NCBI GenBank assembly: GCA_038254585.1
Contig: JBBSGA010000015.1
Coordinates: 1 to 34,628, forward strand
Length of the DNA stretch: 34,628 nucleotides
Reading direction: 5' to 3'
From: JBBSGA01 sp038254585
GTDB taxonomy: Bacteria; Chloroflexota; Chloroflexia; Chloroflexales; Kallotenuaceae
Shown piece by piece: positions 14,379 to 22,752 of the stretch. How positions within the stretch are numbered: position 1 is the stretch's first letter; the number at the start of each line of letters is the position of its first letter. Made by a program: the position numbers and the translations under genes. Below the pieces are notes generated by a model. The model did no database searches. It had not been told where the DNA came from and worked only from the letters and a program-made list of their open reading frames with translations.

Positions 14379-16181
14379 ATGCCCATGTCGGCTTGGCGCC
14401 GGATTCTGCCGGCGATCTGCCTGCTTGCTCTGCTGATCTCCGCCCTCGCACCCCGGAGCGCCGCCGTTGCGTCGTCGACGCAGCTCAGTGCCGTCGCGTA
14501 CTGGGGTATGAATTTGTACCTGACCAAGCGCGAACGGCTTGCTACCAACGACAATCTTCCCGTGCTCGCCGATACCGCCCGTGCTGCCGGAGTGCAGTGG
14601 ACGCGCGAAGAGCTGCCGTGGGACTTGATCGAGCCACGGGCGGGCACCTTCGTCACGGCGTTTGATAGCTCGTTGAAGCTCGCCGCCGACAAAGGGTTCG
14701 GCATCATCGGCATGCTCCTTACCACTCCGGCCTGGGCACGCGACGGATCATGCCGTCCGAGCGGCCCCACGTACTGGTGTCCTCCGGCCAGGGTCGACGA
14801 TTACGCCAACTTCGTGCGCTGGATGGTCGAGCGGTATGATGGCGACGGCGCCGGCGACGCGCCCGGCTCGCCGCGTATTGCTGCCTGGGAGATCTGGAAC
14901 GAGCCCAACGATACCTTGCTGTGGCCAGATATCGGTGCGGACGGTAACGCGCGCAAGCGGCGCTATGGCGATATGCTCGTCGCCGCCTATAGCGCGATCA
15001 AGGCGGCCGATCCGGCGGCGCTGGTCCTGACCGGCGGAACGTACATCTACGACGGAAGCTGTGCCGGCGGCATCTGCGATGGCTTCAACTTCTTCAACGC
15101 GGCCGGCGGCGTCTTCCAGCAGGTGCCGGATGCTCGCCGCGCGTTCGACGTCTTCGCAATCGATCCGTACATTCCGACCGACCGGCCGGATGCCCCGCAG
15201 ATTCCGCCCGTGATCACCGTCGAGGGACGCATTCGCAACACGCGCGACTGGCTCAATAATCCGGCGATCGGCCGCCCCGATGCACCGGTCTGGATCACTG
15301 AGATGGGCTGGTGCACATCCGGCGGGACGTGCCCGGGCGGCGTGGCGGTCTCCGAGGATACACAGGCCAACTTCCTCACCCGGTCGATGGTGATCGCCCA
15401 GCAAAACGGTGTCCAGCACACCAGCTGGTTCCAGTTCGAGGATGCGTTCAACAACGCCGGGCGCGAATGGTCCTACGCCGCGATCGTCCACGACTACGAT
15501 GGCACGAGCTATCCGGCCAAGCCGGCCTACAACGCCTACCGCACCCTCGTGCAGACGCTGTCTGGAGCGTCGGGGGCCGGACCCGGCCCGGTCAATCAGC
15601 ATCAGTTCAACCCGGGCGCGAACCAGGGCGATCATGGCACCTACGACTATCGCTACATGCGCGGGTCGACCATCATCGACGTGCTCTGGCGTCCGGCGGA
15701 TGCCGTATCTGTTTCGTTTCCCGTCGTCCCTGGCAAGCAGATAACACTCGTCGACCGGGATGGTGCCCAGCAGGTACTGAGTCCAGCCGGCGGCTTAGTA
15801 GCCCTCAAGCTGAGCGAGCGCCCCGTATTCGTCATCCAGACCGACCAGCCTCGGCTGCAGGTCGCTCCCTCGCCGCTGTATCTCCTGGCGCAGGTCGGGG
15901 CTTCCTCGACGAGTGGATCGCTGTCGATCGCCAATGCCGGCGGCGGAACGCTGACCTGGTCGGCGAGTGCATCGCCGGCCTGGCTCACACTTCCGGCCAC
16001 CTCGGGTACCGCGCCCGCTACACTCGCGGTCAGGGCCAATACCTCTGGCATGGCCGCCGGCACCTATCCGGGCAGCATCACGATTACGGGCTTGGGCAGC
16101 TCCGGATCGAGCACGGTTCCGGTGTCCCTGCGCGTCGCATCCCGGCTCTACTACGCCTATTTGCCCTCCGTCGGCCGGTAA
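14379..16181 (+). CDS. Secreted clan GH-A glycoside hydrolase with C-terminal BACON-like domain
   Basis: 600 residues. A signal peptide (RRILPAICLLALLISALAPRSAAVA) leads export. The TIM-barrel domain (about 35-400) shows the clan GH-A pair: acid/base Glu175 in WEIWNEPND and nucleophile Glu308 in VWITEMGW, on strands 4 and 7, as in GH5/GH39-type cellulases, xylosidases and related enzymes. Residues about 400-490 form a beta-sandwich typical of the C-terminal domain of such enzymes. Residues 495-590 (GSLSIANAGGGTLTWSAS, SPAWLTLPATSGTAP) resemble a BACON / immunoglobulin-like repeat. The protein ends YYAYLPSVGR, a short hydrophobic Tyr-Leu-Pro tail seen on many Chloroflexi secreted proteins. Substrate is uncertain: a plant or microbial polysaccharide. 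Start 14379 follows AAGGA; ATG 14385 is an alternative. Confidence 0.85.
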   Translation: MPMSAWRRILPAICLLALLISALAPRSAAVASSTQLSAVAYWGMNLYLTKRERLATNDNLPVLADTARAAGVQWTREELPWDLIEPRAGTFVTAFDSSLKLAADKGFGIIGMLLTTPAWARDGSCRPSGPTYWCPPARVDDYANFVRWMVERYDGDGAGDAPGSPRIAAWEIWNEPNDTLLWPDIGADGNARKRRYGDMLVAAYSAIKAADPAALVLTGGTYIYDGSCAGGICDGFNFFNAAGGVFQQVPDARRAFDVFAIDPYIPTDRPDAPQIPPVITVEGRIRNTRDWLNNPAIGRPDAPVWITEMGWCTSGGTCPGGVAVSEDTQANFLTRSMVIAQQNGVQHTSWFQFEDAFNNAGREWSYAAIVHDYDGTSYPAKPAYNAYRTLVQTLSGASGAGPGPVNQHQFNPGANQGDHGTYDYRYMRGSTIIDVLWRPADAVSVSFPVVPGKQITLVDRDGAQQVLSPAGGLVALKLSERPVFVIQTDQPRLQVAPSPLYLLAQVGASSTSGSLSIANAGGGTLTWSASASPAWLTLPATSGTAPATLAVRANTSGMAAGTYPGSITITGLGSSGSSTVPVSLRVASRLYYAYLPSVGR

Positions 16182-16190
16182 AAGGAGAGA

Positions 16191-16226
16191 CGGCGAGTCC
16201 CGGCCCGGGCCGGGGGGGGACTCGCC
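16191..16226. terminator. GC-rich hairpin between the glycosidase and glyS
   Basis: CGGCGAGTCC (16191-16200) pairs with GGACTCGCCG (16217-16226), with an inner GGCC-rich stem. It sits between two convergent genes and can end transcription from both sides; there is no U-run. Confidence 0.55.
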
Positions 16227-16233
16227 GGCTCGC

Positions 16234-17595
16234 TTAGCGCAGCCGCTCCCGGAAGTAATCCCGGAGGTCGGGAATCGCGATGCGCTCCTGCGCCATCGTG
16301 TCACGGTCGCGCACGGTCACCGTGCGATCGTCGAGCGACTGGAAGTCCACCGTCACGCAGAACGGCGTCCCGACTTCGTCCTGGCGCCGGTAGAGCTTGC
16401 CGATCGCAGCAGTATCGTCGTAGACGGAGCGCATCTCGCCGGTGGCCTGTAGATCGCGCTTGATCCCTTTCGCCAGCGCCACGATCCCCTCGTGGTTCTT
16501 CTTGAGCGGGAGAACCGCCACTTTGATCGGCGCCAGCGCCGGCTTGATGTGCAGCACCGTGCGGGTATCTCCTTTCTCGATCTGCTCCTCGTCGTAGGCC
16601 GACGTTAGCACCGCCAGCACGCCGCGGTCGACGCCCGCCGAGGGCTCGATCACGTACGGCACGATGTGCTTGTTGGTCGCGTGATCGAAGTACGAGAGCC
16701 GCTCGGTCGAATCGCTGTTCTCGCGTACGCGCGCCGTCAGGCTCAGCTTTTCCTGGTCCTTGGTATGCGAGCCCAGGTCGAAGTCGGTGCGGTTGGCGAT
16801 GCCTTCGAGCTCCTCGAAGCCGATTGGGAAGCGGAACATCAGGTCGACTGTCGCCTTGGAGTAGTGCGCGAGGTCGGCCTGTGGCACGTGATACTCCTGG
16901 AGATCCTCGCGCCGCAGCCCGCAGACGTCGACCCACCAGTTGACGCGCTCCTCGACCCACCGGCGATGCCACGCCTCGTCCTCGCCTGGGCGCACGAAGT
17001 ATTCGATCTCCATCTGCTCCAGCTCGCGCACCCGGAAGATGAAGTTCCGCGGCGTGATCTCGTTGCGGAACGCCTTGCCGATTTGGGCGATCCCGAAAGG
17101 CAGCTTACGGTTGGTCGAGTCGAGCACGTTCTTGAAGTTGACGAAGATCCCCTGCGCCGTCTCCGGCCGGAGGTAAGCATACGACTCCGGGTCGGGCACC
17201 GGCCCGATCTGCGTCTTGAACATCATGTTGAACGGGCGCGGCTCGGTGAGGTCGTGCGATCCGCAGTTCGGGCAGGTATTGTCCTTGAGATGGTCGGCCC
17301 GGAAGCGCCCCTTGCAGTTGCGGCAGTCGACCATCGGATCGACGAAGGTCTCCTCGTGGCCTGAGTAGCGCCAGACAAGCTTGTTCATCAGGATCGCCGT
17401 GTCGAGGCCCTCCATGTCGTCGCGCTCCCAGACGTTCGCGCGCCACCACGCGCGCTTGAGGTTATTCTTGAGCTCGACCCCGAGCGGCCCGAAATCGTAG
17501 GTCCCCTGCAGGCCGCCGTAAATGTCTGACCCGGGGAAAATGAAGCCGCGTCGTTTGGCGAGCGACACGAGCTGGTCCATCGTCTGTGCCGGCAT
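16234..17595 (-). CDS. glyS: Glycyl-tRNA synthetase, dimeric class II type
   Basis: 453 residues, the alpha2-type enzyme (GlyRS1) rather than the two-subunit glyQ/glyS form. It charges tRNA(Gly) with glycine. Seen: N-terminal LAKRRGFIFPGSDIYGGLQGTYDFGPLG (split) with motif 1; a zinc-ribbon-like insert CRNCKGRF...CPNCG; motif 2 region AQIGKAFRNEITPRNFIFRVRE; EMEIEYF-like segment QMEIEYFVRP; motif 3 around VDRGVLAVL; and a C-terminal anticodon-binding domain (KVAVLPLKKNHEGIVALAK). The start at 17595 has AAAGGAG 7 bases upstream, whereas a further ATG at 17655 lies in the leader. Expression is controlled by the T-box leader immediately upstream, so it should rise when tRNA(Gly) is uncharged. Confidence 0.95.
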   Translation of the reverse strand: MPAQTMDQLVSLAKRRGFIFPGSDIYGGLQGTYDFGPLGVELKNNLKRAWWRANVWERDDMEGLDTAILMNKLVWRYSGHEETFVDPMVDCRNCKGRFRADHLKDNTCPNCGSHDLTEPRPFNMMFKTQIGPVPDPESYAYLRPETAQGIFVNFKNVLDSTNRKLPFGIAQIGKAFRNEITPRNFIFRVRELEQMEIEYFVRPGEDEAWHRRWVEERVNWWVDVCGLRREDLQEYHVPQADLAHYSKATVDLMFRFPIGFEELEGIANRTDFDLGSHTKDQEKLSLTARVRENSDSTERLSYFDHATNKHIVPYVIEPSAGVDRGVLAVLTSAYDEEQIEKGDTRTVLHIKPALAPIKVAVLPLKKNHEGIVALAKGIKRDLQATGEMRSVYDDTAAIGKLYRRQDEVGTPFCVTVDFQSLDDRTVTVRDRDTMAQERIAIPDLRDYFRERLR

Positions 17596-17640
17596 GGCAG
17601 TGCTCCTTTGATTGCGGCCCGGTATCTGTGCGACACACCG

Positions 17641-18066
17641 GACCGTTAAAATCAAACGCCCCAGGCGGCGTTTGAACGCTGCCTGGGGACGAACAAGCCC
17701 TGCTTATCCGCGGTTCCACCCCAGTTCCAGGGCGCCTCGATCTTTCATGCGTGTGCGCCCGGCCCTCGACCTGCTGCCCTCACGAAACCCGTGTTGTCAT
17801 CCTCTTGCCAAGATATTGCTGGCGAACCCCCGGACCAGCCACCGAATGAATTCGGCGTCTGATATCACCAAACGCGCTGAAGCACGTTGAGATAGACCGA
17901 AACCTAGTTCGCCCCAGCGGCATCTTACCTAAAGGACGCTCGCCGCGTTTCGCTCGGCGCTCATACGGCTCCACAGCGCCCTTCCCCCTGCCTCCGCCGC
18001 CGGGCTCCCACCACCCCCGGCTCGCTGAGTACATCCGCAAAGGTACTCTTCTGCTTCGTCGCCGCG
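17641..18066 (-). ncRNA. T-box leader of glyS (tRNA-Gly-sensing riboswitch)
   Basis: The minus strand carries the invariant T-box sequence GGTGGAACCGCGG (17720-17708), which pairs with the acceptor end of uncharged tRNA. It is followed by a terminator hairpin (CCCCAGGC.. at 17659-17670 with ..GCCTGGGG at 17677-17688, loop of 6) and a U-rich tail (17646-17658). A 5' hairpin, GAGTAC...GTACTC near the transcript start, marks the beginning of stem I. The leader is about 420 nt. I could not assign the specifier codon with certainty; GGC triplets are present in the stem I region. Confidence 0.88.
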
Positions 18067-18071
18067 CGATT

Positions 18072-18100
18072 AGCATAGCATGCGGGAGGACGGGAATCAA
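18072..18100 (-). promoter_or_regulatory. Sigma-70 promoter of the T-box / glyS transcript
   Basis: On the minus strand TTGATT (18100-18095), exactly 17 bases, TATGCT (18077-18072). The expected transcript start, near 18065, fits the 5' end of the T-box. Confidence 0.7.
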
Positions 18101-18183
18101 GTGGCACCGGTCATTCTGGCGGCTTTCGCCCTCGCCGCCTAGCATTGCCGCCGGCCATCCGGCCTTTGGGCAGTCATGGCCGA

Positions 18184-18213
18184 TTGACACGGCTAGTTGC
18201 TGTCCATTATGAT
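18184..18213 (+). promoter_or_regulatory. Candidate promoter, divergent from glyS, for the XRE-STAND regulator
   Basis: TTGACA (18184-18189), an 18-base spacer and TATGAT (18208-18213) on the plus strand. The regulator starts 330 bases further on. In that leader (18214-18546) I see no convincing gene or known riboswitch. Confidence 0.45.
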
Positions 18214-18546
18214 TGGGCTGGTTCTCCAGTTACGACTCTCCAACTGATGGGGTGACCCCTCCAGCAGCCAAGCGGTGTTACGCTCGGCCTGACCCTAATC
18301 GGTGAGAAGATGCCACATCCCCCGCGACAAACCGTCGAGCAGCACGACCTACGACCAAGCAGCGCGCCGGCTGGCCATGGGAGGCACACGTGGGCTTGAT
18401 GCGCATGTACGCCTTGGGCCGGTCGAGGCCGTCAGGCGGTGCATCAGTGCGGGCCCCAGATTGTGTGGAAGGGGCTGACGATTTTGCGCAAGCGCGGAGA
18501 CCGCACGCCTACGTCGCCGAAACAAGACTAGCAGCGGGTACGAGCT

Positions 18547-20367
18547 ATGACAGCAGCTCAACCATCGATCTTTGGGGATCTACTCCGCCGTCGCCGCCTT
18601 GCCGCAGGTTTGACGCAGGAGGAACTGGCCGAACGGGCCGGACTCAGTACGCGCGCCATTAGCGACCTGGAGCGTGGCATCAATCGCAAGCCGCGCAAGG
18701 ATACCATTCAGCGGTTAGCCGAGGCACTGCACCTCTCGGCGCAAGACCGGGCCACATTTGTGGCCTCGGCGCGTGGGCACATCGACCCACCCGCCTCGGT
18801 GGAGACTCTCCCTCGCCATCCCCACAACTTACCATCCCAGCCCAACGTCCTCATTGGGCGCGACCGCGAGGTGGCAGCCGCCTGTGCCTTTATGCGACGG
18901 TCGGACGTACATCTCTTAACCTTGACCGGTCCCGGCGGCACGGGCAAAACCCGCCTAGGCCTGCAAGTCGCCGCCGCCCTGCTTGGCGATTTCGTCGACG
19001 GCGTCTTCTTTGTGCCGCTCGCCCCCCTGCGCGACCCGGCACTGGTCGCCTCCACCATTGGGCAGTCGCTGGGCGTCAGAGAGGCCGCGGGTCAGGCGCT
19101 GCCGGCCGCCCTACAGGCGTATCTGCAGGACAAGCACTTGCTCCTCGTGCTGGATAACTTCGAGCAGGTGCTCCCGGCGGCCGCGCTGCTATCCGACCTG
19201 TTGACGGCAGCGCCCGGCCTCAAGGTGCTGGTAACCAGCCGGGCCACACTCCATCTCTCCCACGAGCACCAGTTCCCGGTGTCGCCGCTGGCGCTGCCTC
19301 CGGGCAAGCACAGCGTGGGCGTCGAAGCGTTGTCGCAGTACGCGGCGGTGGCGCTCTTCATCCACCGCGCGCTCGTCGTCAAACCGGACTTCGTCGTCAC
19401 ACCGGCCAGTGCGCCGGCACTGGCCGAGATCTGCCAGCGCCTGGACGGGCTGCCGCTGGCGATCGAGCTGGCGGCGGCGCGTACCCGGCTGCTGCCCCCG
19501 CAAGCGCTGCTGGCGCGCCTTGCGCATCGCCTGCCGCTGCTGACCGGCGGCTCGCGCGACCTCCCGGCACGGCACCAGACGCTGCGCGCGACGATCGAGT
19601 GGAGCTTCGATCTGCTGGACGCGAGCGAGCAGAGGTTGTTCGCCCGGCTGGCGATGTTCGCAGGCGGCTGGACCGTGGAAGCGGCCGAGCGCGTCTGCGC
19701 CGGCGTGGGGAGCGGTGCCGACGCACAGGTCGACCAAGTGGCAGTGCTGGACGGATTGGCATCGCTGCGCGACCAGAGCCTGGTGCAGCAGGAACCGGCA
19801 CTCGATCCCGAGGACGAGCCCCGCTTCACGATGCTGGAGACGATCCGGGAGTATGCCCTGGAGCGACTTGCGGCAAATGGGGAAACAGAGGAGACATCGC
19901 GCCGCCACGCCGGCTATTACCTCGCCCTGGCCGAGGCAGCGGAGCCAGAGCTGAGGGGACCAGCTCAAGGCGTGTGGCTGACCCGGCTGGAGACGGAGCA
20001 CGACAACCTACGGGCGGCGCTTCACTGGTCGCTCGAAAGCGGAGCAGAGGAAACAGCCTTGCGGTTAGGAGGAGCATTGTGGCGGTTCTGGTATATGCAC
20101 GGGCATCTAAGTGAGGGGCGCCGATGGTTGGAAATGGCTCTGGCAAAGAGCAGTGCCGTACCAGCATCCGTGCAGGCAAAGGTGTTCAACGGCGCAGGCA
20201 ATCTGGCGTACGGACAGAGTGACTACGCACGAGCGGCAGCATGGCATGAAGCGAGTTTAGCACTGCAACGTGATCTGGGAGACAAAGCAGGCTTGGCCGC
20301 CTCGCTTACCAATCTGGGGAATATAGCATGGTCTCAAGGCGATTACGTCCGCGCACAAGCGTTCTAG
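18547..20367 (+). CDS. XRE-type HTH / STAND ATPase regulator, truncated by an in-frame amber codon
   Basis: 606 residues to the TAG. An N-terminal XRE helix-turn-helix (about 7-70: FGDLLRRRRLAAGLTQEELAER and RAISDLERGINRKPRKDT) binds DNA. A STAND/NB-ARC ATPase follows: Walker A TGPGGTGKTR (127-136), Walker B HLLLVLDNFEQ (197-207), sensor LVTSRATLHL, then the WHD-like helical part with LPLAIELAAARTRLLPP. TPR repeats begin near residue 540. The architecture is that of large signal-sensing transcription regulators common in Chloroflexi and Actinobacteria. The same frame resumes directly after the TAG for 221 more TPR residues, so the full gene would give about 830 residues. The product as written lacks most of its sensor repeats. 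Confidence 0.85.
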   Translation: MTAAQPSIFGDLLRRRRLAAGLTQEELAERAGLSTRAISDLERGINRKPRKDTIQRLAEALHLSAQDRATFVASARGHIDPPASVETLPRHPHNLPSQPNVLIGRDREVAAACAFMRRSDVHLLTLTGPGGTGKTRLGLQVAAALLGDFVDGVFFVPLAPLRDPALVASTIGQSLGVREAAGQALPAALQAYLQDKHLLLVLDNFEQVLPAAALLSDLLTAAPGLKVLVTSRATLHLSHEHQFPVSPLALPPGKHSVGVEALSQYAAVALFIHRALVVKPDFVVTPASAPALAEICQRLDGLPLAIELAAARTRLLPPQALLARLAHRLPLLTGGSRDLPARHQTLRATIEWSFDLLDASEQRLFARLAMFAGGWTVEAAERVCAGVGSGADAQVDQVAVLDGLASLRDQSLVQQEPALDPEDEPRFTMLETIREYALERLAANGETEETSRRHAGYYLALAEAAEPELRGPAQGVWLTRLETEHDNLRAALHWSLESGAEETALRLGGALWRFWYMHGHLSEGRRWLEMALAKSSAVPASVQAKVFNGAGNLAYGQSDYARAAAWHEASLALQRDLGDKAGLAASLTNLGNIAWSQGDYVRAQAF

Positions 20368-20376
20368 AAGGAGAGC

Positions 20377-21042
20377 TTGGCCTTACGGCGTAACCTTGGG
20401 GACAAAGCGGCCATCGCCCATTTGCTGACCTGTCTGGGATCGGTGGCGCGGACCCAAGATGACTATTCACGGGCGAGAGCGTTGCTTGAGGAGGGCCTGG
20501 CACTATTTCGTGAGCTAGGGATGAAGTGGGATGTTGCCAAATCACTCGGCAACCTTGGAAACGTGGCACAGGATCAGGACGACCATGTGCAGGCGAAACT
20601 CCTCGTCGAGGAGGGCCGGGCACTCTTTCGCGAATTGGGGGACAAGCGAGGCATCGCCATATCGCTCGGCAACCTGGGCGCGATAGCACAGGAAGAGAGT
20701 GACTTTATGCGGGCGGCAACGTTGCTCGAAGAATGCCTAACGCTGTTGCATGAGTTGGGAGACAAGAACGCAATCGTAGAAAGCTTGTGGAGCTTGGCGA
20801 ATCTGGCTGAAGCACAAGGGCAGACACAGCGGGCGGCGCAGCGTTGTGGAGCGGCGAATGCCCTGGGCGCTGCTATCGGCGTGGTCGCACCACCTGCCGA
20901 CCGCGCCAAACAGGAACGAATCGTGGATAGGATACGTGCTCACTTCGATGACGTAGCGTTTGCGGCGGCGAATGCAGCCGGGCAATCGATGACCATCGAT
21001 CAAGCCGTCGCCTATGCGCTAGCCGAGGACGCCCAGCCCTGA
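20377..21042 (+). CDS. Detached C-terminal TPR part of the XRE-STAND regulator
   Basis: 221 residues in the same frame as the preceding gene, separated only by TAG and two codons. It is built of TPR units about 40 residues long with the repeated pattern LGNLGNVAQDQDDHVQAKLL / EEGRALFRELGDKRGIA. The last intact unit before the stop reads YARAAAWHEASLALQRDLGDK and the interrupted one YVRAQAF-stop-KESLALRRNLGDK, so the stop replaces one residue without loss of register. AAGGAG just after the TAG and a TTG 3 bases later could allow re-initiation at 20377, but the spacing is short. It is probably the rest of one broken gene. Confidence 0.75.
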   Translation: MALRRNLGDKAAIAHLLTCLGSVARTQDDYSRARALLEEGLALFRELGMKWDVAKSLGNLGNVAQDQDDHVQAKLLVEEGRALFRELGDKRGIAISLGNLGAIAQEESDFMRAATLLEECLTLLHELGDKNAIVESLWSLANLAEAQGQTQRAAQRCGAANALGAAIGVVAPPADRAKQERIVDRIRAHFDDVAFAAANAAGQSMTIDQAVAYALAEDAQP

Positions 21043-21615
21043 CTCGCCGGTGGCGCGATCCCCCTTCGCCGACAATCAGCCTCCCTGCCCGCTTACGCTG
21101 AGGGCGGGTCGCAAGTATGCGCTTGTTAATAGACCCGCACCTGCCCGTCGTTCACTCTGGGTGCTCCTCTGGTTGTCTCATCATTCCACCCCATGATGCC
21201 CAAAGATGTGGGTAAAAATGTGAGTCGGGCGATGGTTTCTTCATAGTCATAGCCCGCGCCGTGGTGTAGACTACGGCACACACGGCACCAAGCACAAGCA
21301 TCCGCAAACAAACCAAGACACGTGACGATGAAGCTATCAGCAGCACGTGCCTGAACTACGCATACCTATTCCGTCCTTGTTCAAGAAAGAGCGTCGTTTG
21401 GGAGTCCGAGGTAAGTGGTAGGTAAGAGGCATCGTATATCCTCCGAACACCGATGTAGGCGACGTCGAAGATTGCAGGATGCCGCTTTGGTGATGATGTA
21501 CACCTCCTGCACTGGCGACCGTCGTTACTAACCCAGGAATAGTGTTCTCAGCCGTAGCTGCTTCTACCCAGCGATACGGGTTGAAGCGCTTTTCTATTCT
21601 GTAAGGGACTCCGAG
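21043..21615. other. 573-base stretch without a recognisable gene
   Basis: No open frame here has a ribosome site plus protein-like sequence; the longest minus-strand frames (60-64 codons near 21126-21346) show no family resemblance. I see no tRNA, riboswitch motif or strong terminator. It is less GC-rich than the housekeeping parts of the window and may be non-coding or decayed. Confidence 0.5.
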
Positions 21616-22604
21616 ATGAAGCGTCTGACTCTGCTCCGGCTCACCACCCTCGTGGTTTTCACAGCCATGATTCTAGGGGCCCGGTCTGTTGCCTACGCCA
21701 CCACTACCTACTATGGGGTCTACGATGTGGTGATCCAGGGCGTGGCTCAGGGCAACCAATTTCAGCGGGTGGGCGTGCTCTATGTGGTGCCAACGATTAG
21801 TCCACAGGGGACCCAGAACGGCGTGAACCCGGTCGATGTATGGCTTGGCTCAGGGGCCCCCGCCACTGCATCATCGCCCGGGGCGATCTGGCTCGGCACG
21901 AATTCAGCGTTCATTGGTGGGCAGGCAGCACTCGACATGGCATATGTGAGTGTCGACAGCCAAACCGGGGCGATCAGCGTGAGACCCGATCCGAACATGA
22001 GTGCGACCGGGAGCAACATTTTCAATGCATATGGAGGACTTACCGCGCAGATATATCAGATCTTTGACGGTCAGATGCAGCTTGCGTTCCAGGATAACGG
22101 GCAAACGGTTGTTGGCGTTGTCGATGTCCTTGGGACGGGAGCGATCTATCACTCCAATACGGAGTACTACGCTCAGGTGCGTGGCACGGCCAGACCTGCC
22201 CCCGGCGTGCGCCTCGCACCAACGAGCCTGGCCTTCGGCGAGCAGCAAATGGGCACCTCGAGTGCCGTCCAGACAGTGACCCTGACCAACAGCGGGGGGC
22301 ACCGCTTACGATCACCCGCGTCTGGGTCACTGGCGACTCGGGTGACTTCCTGTATGGGAGCCGGACGCAGTGCATAGGGCCAGGCGGCACACTCACGCTT
22401 CAACCAGGCCAGAGTTGCGCCACCACGGTCATCTTTTCCCCGACGGCCACCGGCAGCCGCACTGCCCACCGTGGCTTCGACGACAACGCGCCAGGAAGCC
22501 CACAAGCCGTTGACCTGAGCGGTACGGGCACGCCCTCGTCCCCGCCGCCGGCAAAGAGCATTGTCTATTTTCCGCTTGTGGTGAAAGCGGTCTCCGATCA
22601 GTAG
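21616..22604 (+). pseudogene. Secreted anchor-D-like (ASPM/SPD-2/Hydin-type) protein, frameshifted
   Basis: The first frame (21616-22377) begins with a signal peptide (MKRLTLLRLTTLVVFTAM...ARSVAYA) followed by about 180 residues of beta-rich sequence of unknown family, then VRLAPTSLAFGEQQMGTSSAV and QTVTLTNSGG, the start of a choice-of-anchor-D / ASH-type Ig domain. At the G6 run 22295-22300 the frame is lost. Adding one G restores GGAPLTITRVWVTGDSGDF, GQSCATTVIFSPTATGS and a Pro-rich linker, ending VYFPLVVKAVSDQ at TAG 22604. The restored domain and tail are what the family should have, so a single base appears to be missing. It could be a real mutation, a phase-variable tract or a sequencing error. 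Confidence 0.75.
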
Positions 22605-22752
22605 GCAAATGGAGGAGTAATCACTTGTCGGCCGGTCGGTGCATCAGCGCCGGCCTGGTAGAAGTCGGCACGGAGCGCGGAACCACTACCTGCTGCTGAT
22701 GGACGACGACCGCTCGCGAGAACCTTCTCAACAAGACCACCAGGAGACTACC

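Noticed and set aside
18411..18455. Similarity to 22630-22660 (shared GGTGCATCAG and GGCC pieces)
   Set aside because: Fewer than 20 bases match, with gaps; it may be chance in GC-rich DNA.
21126..21346. Two minus-strand frames of 61-64 codons in the gene-free stretch
   Set aside because: No ribosome site, no family resemblance and overlapping frames; not protein-like.
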